Source: Oscillospiraceae bacterium
GTDB taxonomy: Bacteria; Bacillota; Clostridia; Oscillospirales; Ruminococcaceae
Direction of reading: 5' to 3'
DNA: 45,992 nucleotides
Assembly (NCBI GenBank): GCA_009783205.1
Contig: WRHO01000013.1
Span: 1 to 45,992, forward strand
Below, in pieces: positions 31,361 through 38,910 of the stretch. Both the position numbers and the translations under genes were made by a program. Under the pieces are notes generated by a model, which did not search any database, was not told the origin of the DNA, and saw only the letters and a program-made list of their open reading frames with translations. The number at the start of each line of letters is the position of its first letter. Position 1 is the first letter of the stretch.

Positions 31361-32295
31361 AAAGAATCCCCCTCGCCGTCACGGAGTTTTTTCCCTGTCA
31401 GTGCCAAAAACGCGTCTTCTAATGTCGCTTTTTTCGCCGAAACGCCGAGGATTACATAAGGCGCGGCAATTTCAAGAATCCTTGCGATATTTCCCGAAGC
31501 GGCTGTGCTTGTGACCGTCACAATCCTGTTTTGTACATCACAATGCAAAACCCCCTGTACTTTCTTTATGCTTTCGGGCAAGCTCGGAGCGGGCTCTTTG
31601 ACTTCTAATGTAACCGTTTCCTCAAAAATCACCGAGCGGGTTAATTCAGCTACGCCGCCGTCGGCGATTACCCGACCCTCGTCCATTATACAGACCCGTG
31701 AACACACCCTCTCGACTTCTTCCATGTAATGCGAAGTGTATAATACAGTCGTACCCTGCTTGTTAATATTGGTGACAAAGTCGAGAATGTGATTGCGGGA
31801 CTGCGGGTCAATGCCCACGGTCGGTTCGTCAAGAATGAGCAGCTCGGGTTTGTGTATAATCGCACAGCCTATGTTGAGTCTGCGTTTCATTCCCCCCGAA
31901 AACTTCTTGGGGGCTTTGTTTGCAACGTCGGAAAGTCCGAGTATTTCGAGCGTTTCATCAACCCGTGATTTTAGCATACTCCCGTGAACGCCGTACAGCT
32001 TGCCGAAATATTCGATGTTATCTCTTGCGGACAGTGTTTCGTATAAAGCCAAGTCTTGCGGAACAGTGCCGATTCTGCGTTTGGCGTCATTCCCGAGTTT
32101 GTCCGCCCCGAATAATGTAACTTTTCCTGCGTCCGCATTTGTCAACCCCGTTAATACGCGGATTGAAGTGGATTTCCCCGCACCGTTCGGCCCGAGAAGT
32201 CCTATGACCTCGCCTTGTTTTACTGTTAAATTAAGATGGTCGAGTGCGGTTTGGTTTTTATAGCGTTTTACTACATCGGTCATTGTTACTATCAT
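31357..32295 (-). CDS. ABC exporter ATP-binding protein
   Basis: This ATPase (312 residues) of the DrrA/CcmA type shows Walker A GLLGPNGAGKSTSI, Q-loop TVPQDLALYETLSARDNI, signature FSGGMKRRLNIGCA, Walker B LLILDEPTVGIDPQS and H-loop YTSHYMEEVE. A C-terminal ~75-residue tail is typical of export ATPases. ATG 32295 (second in-frame ATG) has GGAG 7 nt upstream; the first ATG at 32301 is too close. It heads the coupled exporter/two-component operon. The DrrAB-like layout with a DesK-type two-component system suggests resistance to, or export of, a membrane-active compound. Confidence 0.92.
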   Translation of the reverse strand: MIVTMTDVVKRYKNQTALDHLNLTVKQGEVIGLLGPNGAGKSTSIRVLTGLTNADAGKVTLFGADKLGNDAKRRIGTVPQDLALYETLSARDNIEYFGKLYGVHGSMLKSRVDETLEILGLSDVANKAPKKFSGGMKRRLNIGCAIIHKPELLILDEPTVGIDPQSRNHILDFVTNINKQGTTVLYTSHYMEEVERVCSRVCIMDEGRVIADGGVAELTRSVIFEETVTLEVKEPAPSLPESIKKVQGVLHCDVQNRIVTVTSTAASGNIARILEIAAPYVILGVSAKKATLEDAFLALTGKKLRDGEGDSL

Positions 32296-32340
32296 GGTCA
32301 TTCTCCTCTGCTTATTGTGATGTTGTTAGTATATCATAAA

Positions 32341-32365
32341 AAAAGACACTGTAACAGTGTCTTTT
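32341..32365 (-). terminator. Terminator between the 56-residue ORF and the ABC operon
   Basis: In minus-strand sense AAAAGACACTGT and ACAGTGTCTTTT pair almost end to end and are followed by further T. It lies 10 bp after the small ORF stop. A TATACT -10-like box directly follows it, so the ABC operon may have its own promoter, or the hairpin may act as an attenuator. Confidence 0.75.
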
Positions 32366-32374
32366 ATCATAAGT

Positions 32375-32545
32375 TTATGTGACAAATGTCATGTTTGGGA
32401 ATTTGGAAACAAAAGTGTTAATAGATTTCATCGCCATAACAACCATGAGGTCAACCATTTGTTCTATTTCGCTGTCAGTTTTTAAAACGATTTTTTTAAG
32501 TCTGTCATCGTCATTTTCTTCACAATATTCAAGTAGTCTTTCCAA
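32375..32545 (-). CDS. 56-residue small acidic/amphipathic protein upstream of the ABC operon
   Basis: The frame begins at a TTG (32545) with GGAGG 12 nt upstream and encodes MERLLEYCEENDDDRLKKIV, then EIEQMVDLMVVMAMKSINTF and ends FPNMTFVT. It is predicted helical with a Met-rich amphipathic segment and no membrane anchor. The family is not recognised. It precedes the exporter operon on the same strand and is separated from it by a terminator, so it could be a small regulator, or translation through it could set readthrough into the ABC genes. The start is uncertain because the spacing is long. Confidence 0.5.
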   Translation of the reverse strand: MERLLEYCEENDDDRLKKIVLKTDSEIEQMVDLMVVMAMKSINTFVSKFPNMTFVT

Positions 32546-32622
32546 TGTCGTTTTATACCTCCAGTAAGACCATTCAAATTAGGGTACGAGAATTGATTTC
32601 CGTGAATATTTGTAAATAACTG

Positions 32623-32652
32623 TTGACAAACAATAGTTTATTATAGTATAAT
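32623..32652 (+). promoter_or_regulatory. Promoter of the tyrosine phenol-lyase-like gene
   Basis: TTGACA (32623-32628), 18-bp spacer, TATAAT (32647-32652), 51 bp before the ATG. Confidence 0.85.
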
Positions 32653-32703
32653 CATTAATATATTGTAAAGTAAAAGAAAATGTAAAAGAAAGGGTTATCA
32701 AAA

Positions 32704-34152
32704 ATGGCAGATATTAAATTTTTCGGAAGCTCCGACTTCCCCGTAGAAATGCACAAAGTACGTATTATCCAAAAGCTCAACCTTCTTCCCGTCGACGAGA
32801 GACTCGATTCAATCACAGACGCGGGAAACAACACCTTTCTCCTGAAAAATCGAAATGTATTCCTCGATATGCTGACCGACTCGGGAACCAACGCGATGAG
32901 CGATAAACAGCTCGCGGCAATGATGACCGCAGACGACAGCTATGCGGGAAGCGAAACCTTCTACCGCCTCGAAGCAAAGATTCAAGAGGTTTTCGGAACA
33001 AAATATTTCCTCCCCGCGCATCAAGGTCGCGCCTGTGAAAATCTTCTGTCACAGGTGTTGGTCACCCGCCCGGGAATGATTGTGCCGATGAACTATCACT
33101 TTACCACGACAAAAGCGCATATATCGAGATTCGGCGCGGAGGTTGAGGAGATAGTCGTTGACGAGGGTCTCGTCGTGAAAAGTAAAAATCCGTTTAAGGG
33201 CAATTTAAATGTCGATAAGCTTCGCGAACTCATTAAAACCCGCAAGGACGACATTGCGTTTGTAAGGCTCGAGGCGGGTACAAACCTTATCGGCGGACAG
33301 CCGGTGTCTATGGCAAATGTTAAAGAGGTGAGCGAGCTTTGCCGCAAGGAGGGGATTATATTTGTCCTTGACGCGAGTCTTCTTGCCGACAACCTGTACT
33401 TTATAAAAACACGCGAGGACGCATATAAAAATAAGACAATCGCGCAAATAATGCTCGAAATAGGCGAATTAACCGATATTATATACTTCTCGGCACGAAA
33501 ACTCGGCTTTGCGCGCGGCGGCGGCATATGCGTACACCGTCAGGATTTGATGGAGAGAATACGCGAGCTTGTCCCGCTTTTCGAGGGGTTCTTGACCTAC
33601 GGCGGTATGTCTGTGCGCGAAATGGAGGCGTTGACGGTCGGACTCGACGAAACGCTCGATATGGATATGATTTCACAGGCTCCGCAGTTTATAAGCCATA
33701 TGGTCGACGAATTATCGGCAATGAATATTCCCGTGGTAACGCCGGCGGGCGGCTTAGGCTGTCACCTTAACGCAAAAGAAATACTCTCGCATATACCACA
33801 GGAAAGATACCCCGCCGGCGCGCTTGCCGCCGCGCTGTACATTGTATCGGGTATTCGCGGTATGGAGCGCGGAACGCTTTCGGAACAAAGGAACCCCGAC
33901 GGAACCGAGCCGCTTGCAAATATGGAGCTTGTGCGACTCGCTGTGCCGAGACGTGTTTTCACCCTTTCACAAATCAAATACGCAATAGACAGAATAAACT
34001 GGCTGTATCAGAACAGGGGGCTTGTGGGCGGACTCAAATTCACCGAAGAGCCGAAGATTTTGCGTTTCTTCTACGGCCGACTCGCACCCGACTCCGATTG
34101 GCAGGAGAGATTAGTTAAGAAGTTTAAAGAAGATTTCGGCGAAAGCCTGTAA
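32704..34152 (+). CDS. Tyrosine phenol-lyase-like beta-eliminating lyase
   Basis: This 482-residue PLP enzyme of the tryptophanase/tyrosine phenol-lyase family shows LLPVDERLDSITDAGNNTFL, LTDSGTNAMSDKQLAAMM, SYAGSETFY, HQGRACENLL, NLIGGQPVSMANV, SARKLGFARGG (PLP-binding Lys as the second basic residue) and RLAVPRRVFT. SGIRGMERG and LRFF match tyrosine phenol-lyase (Met379/Arg381 and Phe448 of the Citrobacter enzyme) rather than tryptophanase. Cleavage of tyrosine to phenol, pyruvate and ammonia is therefore the first guess. However, the DATRCVEN segment is DASLLADN here, so the Arg equivalent to Arg217 is Leu, and the substrate may differ. GAAAGGG precedes the ATG. It lies 39 bp before the GH9 gene. 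Confidence 0.85.
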   Translation: MADIKFFGSSDFPVEMHKVRIIQKLNLLPVDERLDSITDAGNNTFLLKNRNVFLDMLTDSGTNAMSDKQLAAMMTADDSYAGSETFYRLEAKIQEVFGTKYFLPAHQGRACENLLSQVLVTRPGMIVPMNYHFTTTKAHISRFGAEVEEIVVDEGLVVKSKNPFKGNLNVDKLRELIKTRKDDIAFVRLEAGTNLIGGQPVSMANVKEVSELCRKEGIIFVLDASLLADNLYFIKTREDAYKNKTIAQIMLEIGELTDIIYFSARKLGFARGGGICVHRQDLMERIRELVPLFEGFLTYGGMSVREMEALTVGLDETLDMDMISQAPQFISHMVDELSAMNIPVVTPAGGLGCHLNAKEILSHIPQERYPAGALAAALYIVSGIRGMERGTLSEQRNPDGTEPLANMELVRLAVPRRVFTLSQIKYAIDRINWLYQNRGLVGGLKFTEEPKILRFFYGRLAPDSDWQERLVKKFKEDFGESL

Positions 34153-34191
34153 TGGAAAGGCTTTAAATATAATAACGGAGGGTATTTTCAA

Positions 34192-37100
34192 ATGAAAAAA
34201 CTAAGAAGCAAAATTCTTTCGGTCTTTTTAGCGATGTCGATATTAGCTTCAATATTGTTACCGTTGGGTGGGGGCAACTCGTTCCTTCTGCTGAAAGCGG
34301 AGGGTATGATAGACGGCAAATTCAGCGGGGAGCAATACAAGAAGGCGTTATGGATGGTAACGCGATTTTATGGGGCACAGCGTATGGGAGAAGGCCCCAA
34401 CTGGCTGACCATGGAGCATAATGTCAACGCAACCTACAACGGCGGAAAAAGCTTTTTGAAGGACGCCGACGGCGCGCACGACCTTACGGGCGGTTGGTTT
34501 GACTGCGGCGACCATGTTTTATTCGGACAGACGTTTTTCTTCTCGGCATATATGCTCGCCTTGGCATATAAAACATTCCCGGAGGGGTTCCACGACCTTT
34601 ACAACGGAACTAATTACAGCGATTATAAGGCGTCCGGCGACTGGAGCATAAATGGGGGAAGTCCGAACAATATCCCCGATGTGCTTGAGGAGTTGAAGTA
34701 CGCAACCGACTGGATTATTAAAGCAACGCCCAACGGCTCGACCTTTTACTCACAAAAGGGCAACGGCGACAAAGACCATAAGCAATGGGTTACGGCGGGG
34801 TTTATGTCAACGCTCACCGAGAATGACGGCGGCGAAAGCGATAAACCCCGTGAATTTACAAAAAACCCGAATGACGGGGTTATGCCGTCGTTCGCGGCGG
34901 GCGCGCTCGCAATTATGTCTGACATATACCGACAATATGACCCTGCGTATGCCGACCTTTGTCTCGCGCACGCAAAAAATGCGTTTGCCTATGCCGAGAC
35001 AAAAAAGAACAACTCGGTGGGCGCGGGCGGATACTACGGCGCGGCAAAAGACCCGCAGACTATATTCGTTATTGCCGCGTCGGAATTGTACATGGCGACA
35101 AACGACAACACATACAGAAGCAAAATTGATACAAGCCAAATTAAACCCAATTACTGGGCTCTTGACTACAGCAACGGACATGACCTCGCCTATTACGCCG
35201 CGGCAATGGCGTTGCCCGACCAAAGAAGCTCTATCTTAAGCAAAATGAGCAATGAGGCATTAAAACCCTACAGAGACAATATAAACGGTGAAAAAATCAC
35301 AACGCGGGGAAGCGATTGGGGGGTGTTGCGGTACCCCGGAAATACCGCGTTCAGTATGGCTCTTTATGCAAATGCGGTGGGTTCGACCTCCGACGACCAA
35401 TATATTTTAAATCAAATCGACTATATTTTAGGCGCGAACAATGCGCGACAATCGTTTGTTACCGGCTTCGACGACAAGCCCACCGGGGTTTCGAGCGAAA
35501 CAAAGACCGTAAAGCTCCCCCACCACAGAAATGTTTTCTTGAACGACCTTAATGTTAACGACTCAATAAAAGCGACCCTTCCGATTCCCGAAAGAAACAG
35601 ATATTTCGGTTATATGGTCGGCGGAAGTCGCACATCGACCTCGTTCCAGGAAAGTATACAACAGTATCAGGTTTCCGAGGGCGGAATCGACTACAATGCG
35701 GGGCTTCTCGGCGCGCTCGGCTATGTCGTTTCGCATAAAGCCCCCGCGCAAAAGACCCAACCCTGCGGCGACGGAAACCACACCCCCGGCGCGGAGGCAA
35801 CCTGCGGAAAGCCGCAAACCTGTACCGTATGCAGTACACAGCTCGCCCCCGCAACCGGCGCGCACGTCCGTAAGGACGAAAACTGTACCTTATGCAAAAA
35901 CTGTACCGTTACCGGTTTAGAGCGCAACTGTGGGACGCAATCCCCTTGTGAAGCGCATAAAGGCGTAACAAAAGCGGAGGTTATCTCTGTATCCGGCTCG
36001 GGTTCGACCCCATCGGTGACGGTAAGGGTTACAAATAACGAAAACGCGGAAATATTGGCGGGTTGGAAGGTACGGTTGATAGCAAGCACGGGACAAATTG
36101 CGTCATCTCCGCGAGACCCACTGATTACATCAATAGGAATTTCTGAGCAAAACGGAAGCACCGCACCCGCATCCAATGCGGCACAATGGTATTTCTCGGA
36201 CAGAAAGGGAAGCACAACGACCCCCGTTAATCCTTCCGAAATAACGCTCAGAACTACCGAAAACGACGTGTTTAAAATCCCGTCCGGCGGCGAAGTTACG
36301 GTCACTATCCCCCTATACAATTCGTCGGGCGTTCCCTTAACTCCGTCGGGGTGGACTGCCGAGTTTTCGTACACCCTCGGCGCGGCGCAAACGACCGAAA
36401 CGACAACTGTGACCACAACGCCCGACATAACGACAACGCTTGAGACAACCGATACAACTACCCCCGACGAAACGACAACCGGATTCGATACGCCCGATAC
36501 ATCTTCCGACACCACAACGCCCGAAGACGCCGTGTTCACAATCACCTTTGACCAAAACTACGACGGTAAACCCGACGACATGGCGATGCACACAAATGTA
36601 AACGGTAACGGAAAGCTGCCGTTTTTGCCGCCCATGCCTACAGAGAGAGGTGACTATGACTTTTTAGGTTGGACAATTATGAAAGACGGAAGCGGCGCGA
36701 GCGTAACCGTGAACACTGTGTTCACCGAGGATACGACCCTCTACGCACAATGGGAATATAGATTCAGCGACGTTTCTTCATATCAGATTGCTTTTAATCA
36801 GAACTATGCCGATTGTCCCGCCGATTTTATTACGTCTACGCATACAAATACGGGTTACGGCGGCCCCGATTATAAGGTTAAAGCAATGCCGCAAAATCCC
36901 GTGCGCGAAAACTATGAATTTGAAGGTTGGTTTGATACAAAAGCCTCCTACGGCGGCACGGAGATAACAGAGAACACAAGATTCTACAAACCCACAACGG
37001 TGTATGCACGCTGGAAATGGGTCGGCGGCGGGGTAATGACCACCGAAACCACCTTTGAAACAACAACTCCCCCTGATACCGATACCGATATCACAACGGA

Positions 37101-37929
37101 TAGCGGCGACATCACTACGACAACGCCCGATTCCGACGTAACGACAACCGACCCGGATATTACAAGCTCGGATTATTCATCAGAAACAACAACGTCCGAT
37201 ATCATAACAACCCTTGATAACACCGACGCAAGCGATACCGCAACCGATACAGACGCAACCGATACAACGGTAACCACCGAGACAATGACCACCGAAACGG
37301 AAACCACCGTAACCACACAGGAGGGTACCGAGACAACCCCCGACATCACAACGACAACTCCGGATATTACAACAACACCCCCGGATATTACGACGACAAC
37401 CCCGGATATCACAACGACAACTCCGGATATCACAACAACAACTCCGGATATCACAACAACAACGCCGAACATCACAACGACGATGCCGAATATAACAACG
37501 ACAACGCCGGATATCACAACAGACACATCGGACGACGGTACAACAACGCCCGATATAACGACAACGCCGGAGGAAAGCGGAACAACTAATACCGTTACGT
37601 CGGACATTACAACAACTAAAACGCCCGACATAACGACAAATCCGCCCGTCACGGTTACAACCCCGCCCGCGACACAACCGCCCCCGCAAATAAATCACGG
37701 CATACTTTCAAGAGAAGGAAGAGCGGCGGGCGAACCGACAATCTTCTGTTTTATAGAGATATTGTTATATCTCGTCAATATGCCGAGCGAGGCAAAGGAT
37801 AACCCCGCCGCTATTTTGAGTCCCGAGGGCGACGCGGCAAACCAACCCACAATATTCTGCGGAATTGAGATTCTGTTGTACATTGTGAATATGCCGACCT
37901 ACAAATCTATTACAAAAGCCAAAATTTAA
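34192..37929 (+). CDS. Secreted multidomain GH9 glycoside hydrolase (cellulase)
   Basis: The 1245-residue protein has a signal peptide (1-37). The GH9 domain (~40-513) has DLTGGWFDCGDHVLFG with Asp104/Asp107, the LPHHRN His and SEGGIDYNAG with general acid Glu496. A Cys-rich segment (~520-582) follows, then a beta-sandwich-like module (~583-725) that could bind carbohydrate, and a Thr/Pro linker. Next come two InlB/Listeria-Bacteroides repeats (~781-855 and ~864-943, ending TLYAQWEY and TVYARWKW), a second long TTTPDI-type linker (~950-1163) and an unrecognised duplicated C-terminal module (1168-1245). Endo- or processive cleavage of cellulose is expected. GGAGGG precedes the ATG. No standard dockerin, SLH or LPXTG signal is present. 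Confidence 0.9.
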   Translation: MKKLRSKILSVFLAMSILASILLPLGGGNSFLLLKAEGMIDGKFSGEQYKKALWMVTRFYGAQRMGEGPNWLTMEHNVNATYNGGKSFLKDADGAHDLTGGWFDCGDHVLFGQTFFFSAYMLALAYKTFPEGFHDLYNGTNYSDYKASGDWSINGGSPNNIPDVLEELKYATDWIIKATPNGSTFYSQKGNGDKDHKQWVTAGFMSTLTENDGGESDKPREFTKNPNDGVMPSFAAGALAIMSDIYRQYDPAYADLCLAHAKNAFAYAETKKNNSVGAGGYYGAAKDPQTIFVIAASELYMATNDNTYRSKIDTSQIKPNYWALDYSNGHDLAYYAAAMALPDQRSSILSKMSNEALKPYRDNINGEKITTRGSDWGVLRYPGNTAFSMALYANAVGSTSDDQYILNQIDYILGANNARQSFVTGFDDKPTGVSSETKTVKLPHHRNVFLNDLNVNDSIKATLPIPERNRYFGYMVGGSRTSTSFQESIQQYQVSEGGIDYNAGLLGALGYVVSHKAPAQKTQPCGDGNHTPGAEATCGKPQTCTVCSTQLAPATGAHVRKDENCTLCKNCTVTGLERNCGTQSPCEAHKGVTKAEVISVSGSGSTPSVTVRVTNNENAEILAGWKVRLIASTGQIASSPRDPLITSIGISEQNGSTAPASNAAQWYFSDRKGSTTTPVNPSEITLRTTENDVFKIPSGGEVTVTIPLYNSSGVPLTPSGWTAEFSYTLGAAQTTETTTVTTTPDITTTLETTDTTTPDETTTGFDTPDTSSDTTTPEDAVFTITFDQNYDGKPDDMAMHTNVNGNGKLPFLPPMPTERGDYDFLGWTIMKDGSGASVTVNTVFTEDTTLYAQWEYRFSDVSSYQIAFNQNYADCPADFITSTHTNTGYGGPDYKVKAMPQNPVRENYEFEGWFDTKASYGGTEITENTRFYKPTTVYARWKWVGGGVMTTETTFETTTPPDTDTDITTDSGDITTTTPDSDVTTTDPDITSSDYSSETTTSDIITTLDNTDASDTATDTDATDTTVTTETMTTETETTVTTQEGTETTPDITTTTPDITTTPPDITTTTPDITTTTPDITTTTPDITTTTPNITTTMPNITTTTPDITTDTSDDGTTTPDITTTPEESGTTNTVTSDITTTKTPDITTNPPVTVTTPPATQPPPQINHGILSREGRAAGEPTIFCFIEILLYLVNMPSEAKDNPAAILSPEGDAANQPTIFCGIEILLYIVNMPTYKSITKAKI
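37693..37929 (+). other. Duplicated PTIFC C-terminal module of the GH9 protein
   Basis: This is the coding region for two ~37-residue repeats after the last Thr-rich linker. Repeat 1 has GRAAGEPTIFCFIEILLYLV followed by NMPSEAKDNPAAIL. Repeat 2 has GDAANQPTIFCGIEILLYIV followed by NMPTYKS. Each has one Cys and a strongly hydrophobic helix. Position, tandem duplication and spacing recall type I dockerins (GDVNGDGxxNxxDxxLLxRY), but the calcium-binding Asp/Asn residues are absent. The same pair occurs in the truncated frame at 45593. Confidence 0.85.
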
Positions 37930-37940
37930 ACAGTAACAAT

Positions 37941-37973
37941 AAAGCCGCGTGAATTTGATTTCACGCGGCTTTT
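37941..37973. terminator. Convergent terminator after the GH9 gene
   Basis: AAAGCCGCGTGAA and TTCACGCGGCTTT form a perfect ~13-bp stem with A/T runs on both sides, serving the GH9 gene and the convergent lipoprotein gene. Confidence 0.93.
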
Positions 37974-37997
37974 GTAATTTTATCTGTATAATTATAA

Positions 37998-38765
37998 TTA
38001 TATACTGCGCCCGGTTATAATGACGATTGTGGAGTCATAAGGCAGGTGACAGGATAATTCCTTAGAAATGGATTTTCCCGGCTTTATTTGGTTGTCAACG
38101 TCGGTGAAATACGCATAATCAAACCAAACGGGTTCGTCCCCGTTAAAGAATAAAACATTAGTCTGAACAAATTCGGCGGCTATATCCCCGTTATTTGTTA
38201 CCGTTATGACTTCTTTTTCGGTCGCGCTCGAGCTTTCGAACGAGAGGTTTTGGGTAACGGGCTTGTACAATCTTTCCTCCGCAACGCTAATATCATACTC
38301 GTTCGTTGAAAATTCATCATCAAAGGAAAAGCCGAGTATCGTTTTCTCCCCCGACGGAACATCATTATTGCCGGAATCGTTCGCGCCGACTGCGTTACCG
38401 GCGGAATCGAAAACCGTCATAGTCGCAGATATAATCAACGTGAATTCAGATGTATTTTCTATAACGAGAAAAGCGTGCGACCTTCGCGAATCCGAAAAGC
38501 TATATTGCTCTACAACTAAATTTGCTATAATTTCTTCCGCGTTAAACAAATTTTTGTCGTCCGCCTGTGGCGATAATTCATCGTCGTTAGAGTTTGGTTC
38601 TTGTTGCTCTTGTTGCTCTTGTGCCTCGTCATCTGTGACGGCGATATTTGAATTGGCGTTTTCGCCATTCGACGGTGCGGAGCCATTGCCGTCGCCGTCA
38701 AAGGCGCAGCCGACTAACACCCCCGCCATAATAACCGCCAATAATACCGATATGCTTCTTTTCAT
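37998..38765 (-). CDS. Putative lipoprotein of unknown function
   Basis: This protein (255 residues) has a lipoprotein signal peptide ending VLVGC (Cys20), a Gln/Glu/Asp-rich linker (residues ~25-75) and a beta-rich domain. That domain has two similar halves: FLVIENTSEFTLIISATMTV with SGEKTILGF, and ITVTNNGDIAAEFVQTNVLF with KPGKSISKELS. The pattern of immunoglobulin-like strands with N-T/N-G turns recalls FxLYD-type extracellular modules; the function is unknown. ATG 38765 has AAAGGAAA upstream and starts the signal peptide directly; the frame extends 15 codons further. Transcribed alone. Confidence 0.75.
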   Translation of the reverse strand: MKRSISVLLAVIMAGVLVGCAFDGDGNGSAPSNGENANSNIAVTDDEAQEQQEQQEPNSNDDELSPQADDKNLFNAEEIIANLVVEQYSFSDSRRSHAFLVIENTSEFTLIISATMTVFDSAGNAVGANDSGNNDVPSGEKTILGFSFDDEFSTNEYDISVAEERLYKPVTQNLSFESSSATEKEVITVTNNGDIAAEFVQTNVLFFNGDEPVWFDYAYFTDVDNQIKPGKSISKELSCHLPYDSTIVIITGRSI

Positions 38766-38864
38766 AAAAATAATTTTTCCTTTCTGATATAAACGGGTTA
38801 TAACCCGCAATTATTATACCACTATTTTTCATATACGTCAAGCTTTATTTTAAAATCTGCAACA

Positions 38865-38896
38865 ACAGCCATGTTCTTAGTAAGGAACACGGCTGT
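38865..38896. terminator. Hairpin downstream of the nucleotidyltransferase gene
   Basis: ACAGCCATGTTC and GGAACACGGCTGT pair over ~11 bp. The T-tract is on the plus-strand side (AACCTTTTTATC), but the position fits termination of the minus-strand gene ending at 38911. Confidence 0.6.
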
Positions 38897-38910
38897 AACC
38901 TTTTTATCTT

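Noticed and set aside
36534-37020. Carbohydrate-binding modules in the GH9 protein
   Set aside because: The two ~75-residue units have the FDQNY...YAQW / YARW pattern of InlB/Listeria-Bacteroides repeats, so they were not called as CBMs.
37040-37680. Repeated TTTPDI-coding units as a CRISPR-like or structural DNA repeat
   Set aside because: The repeats are in frame, degenerate and encode a Thr/Pro linker of the GH9 protein. Long open frames on the opposite strand (for example 37173-37652) are shadows of this composition.
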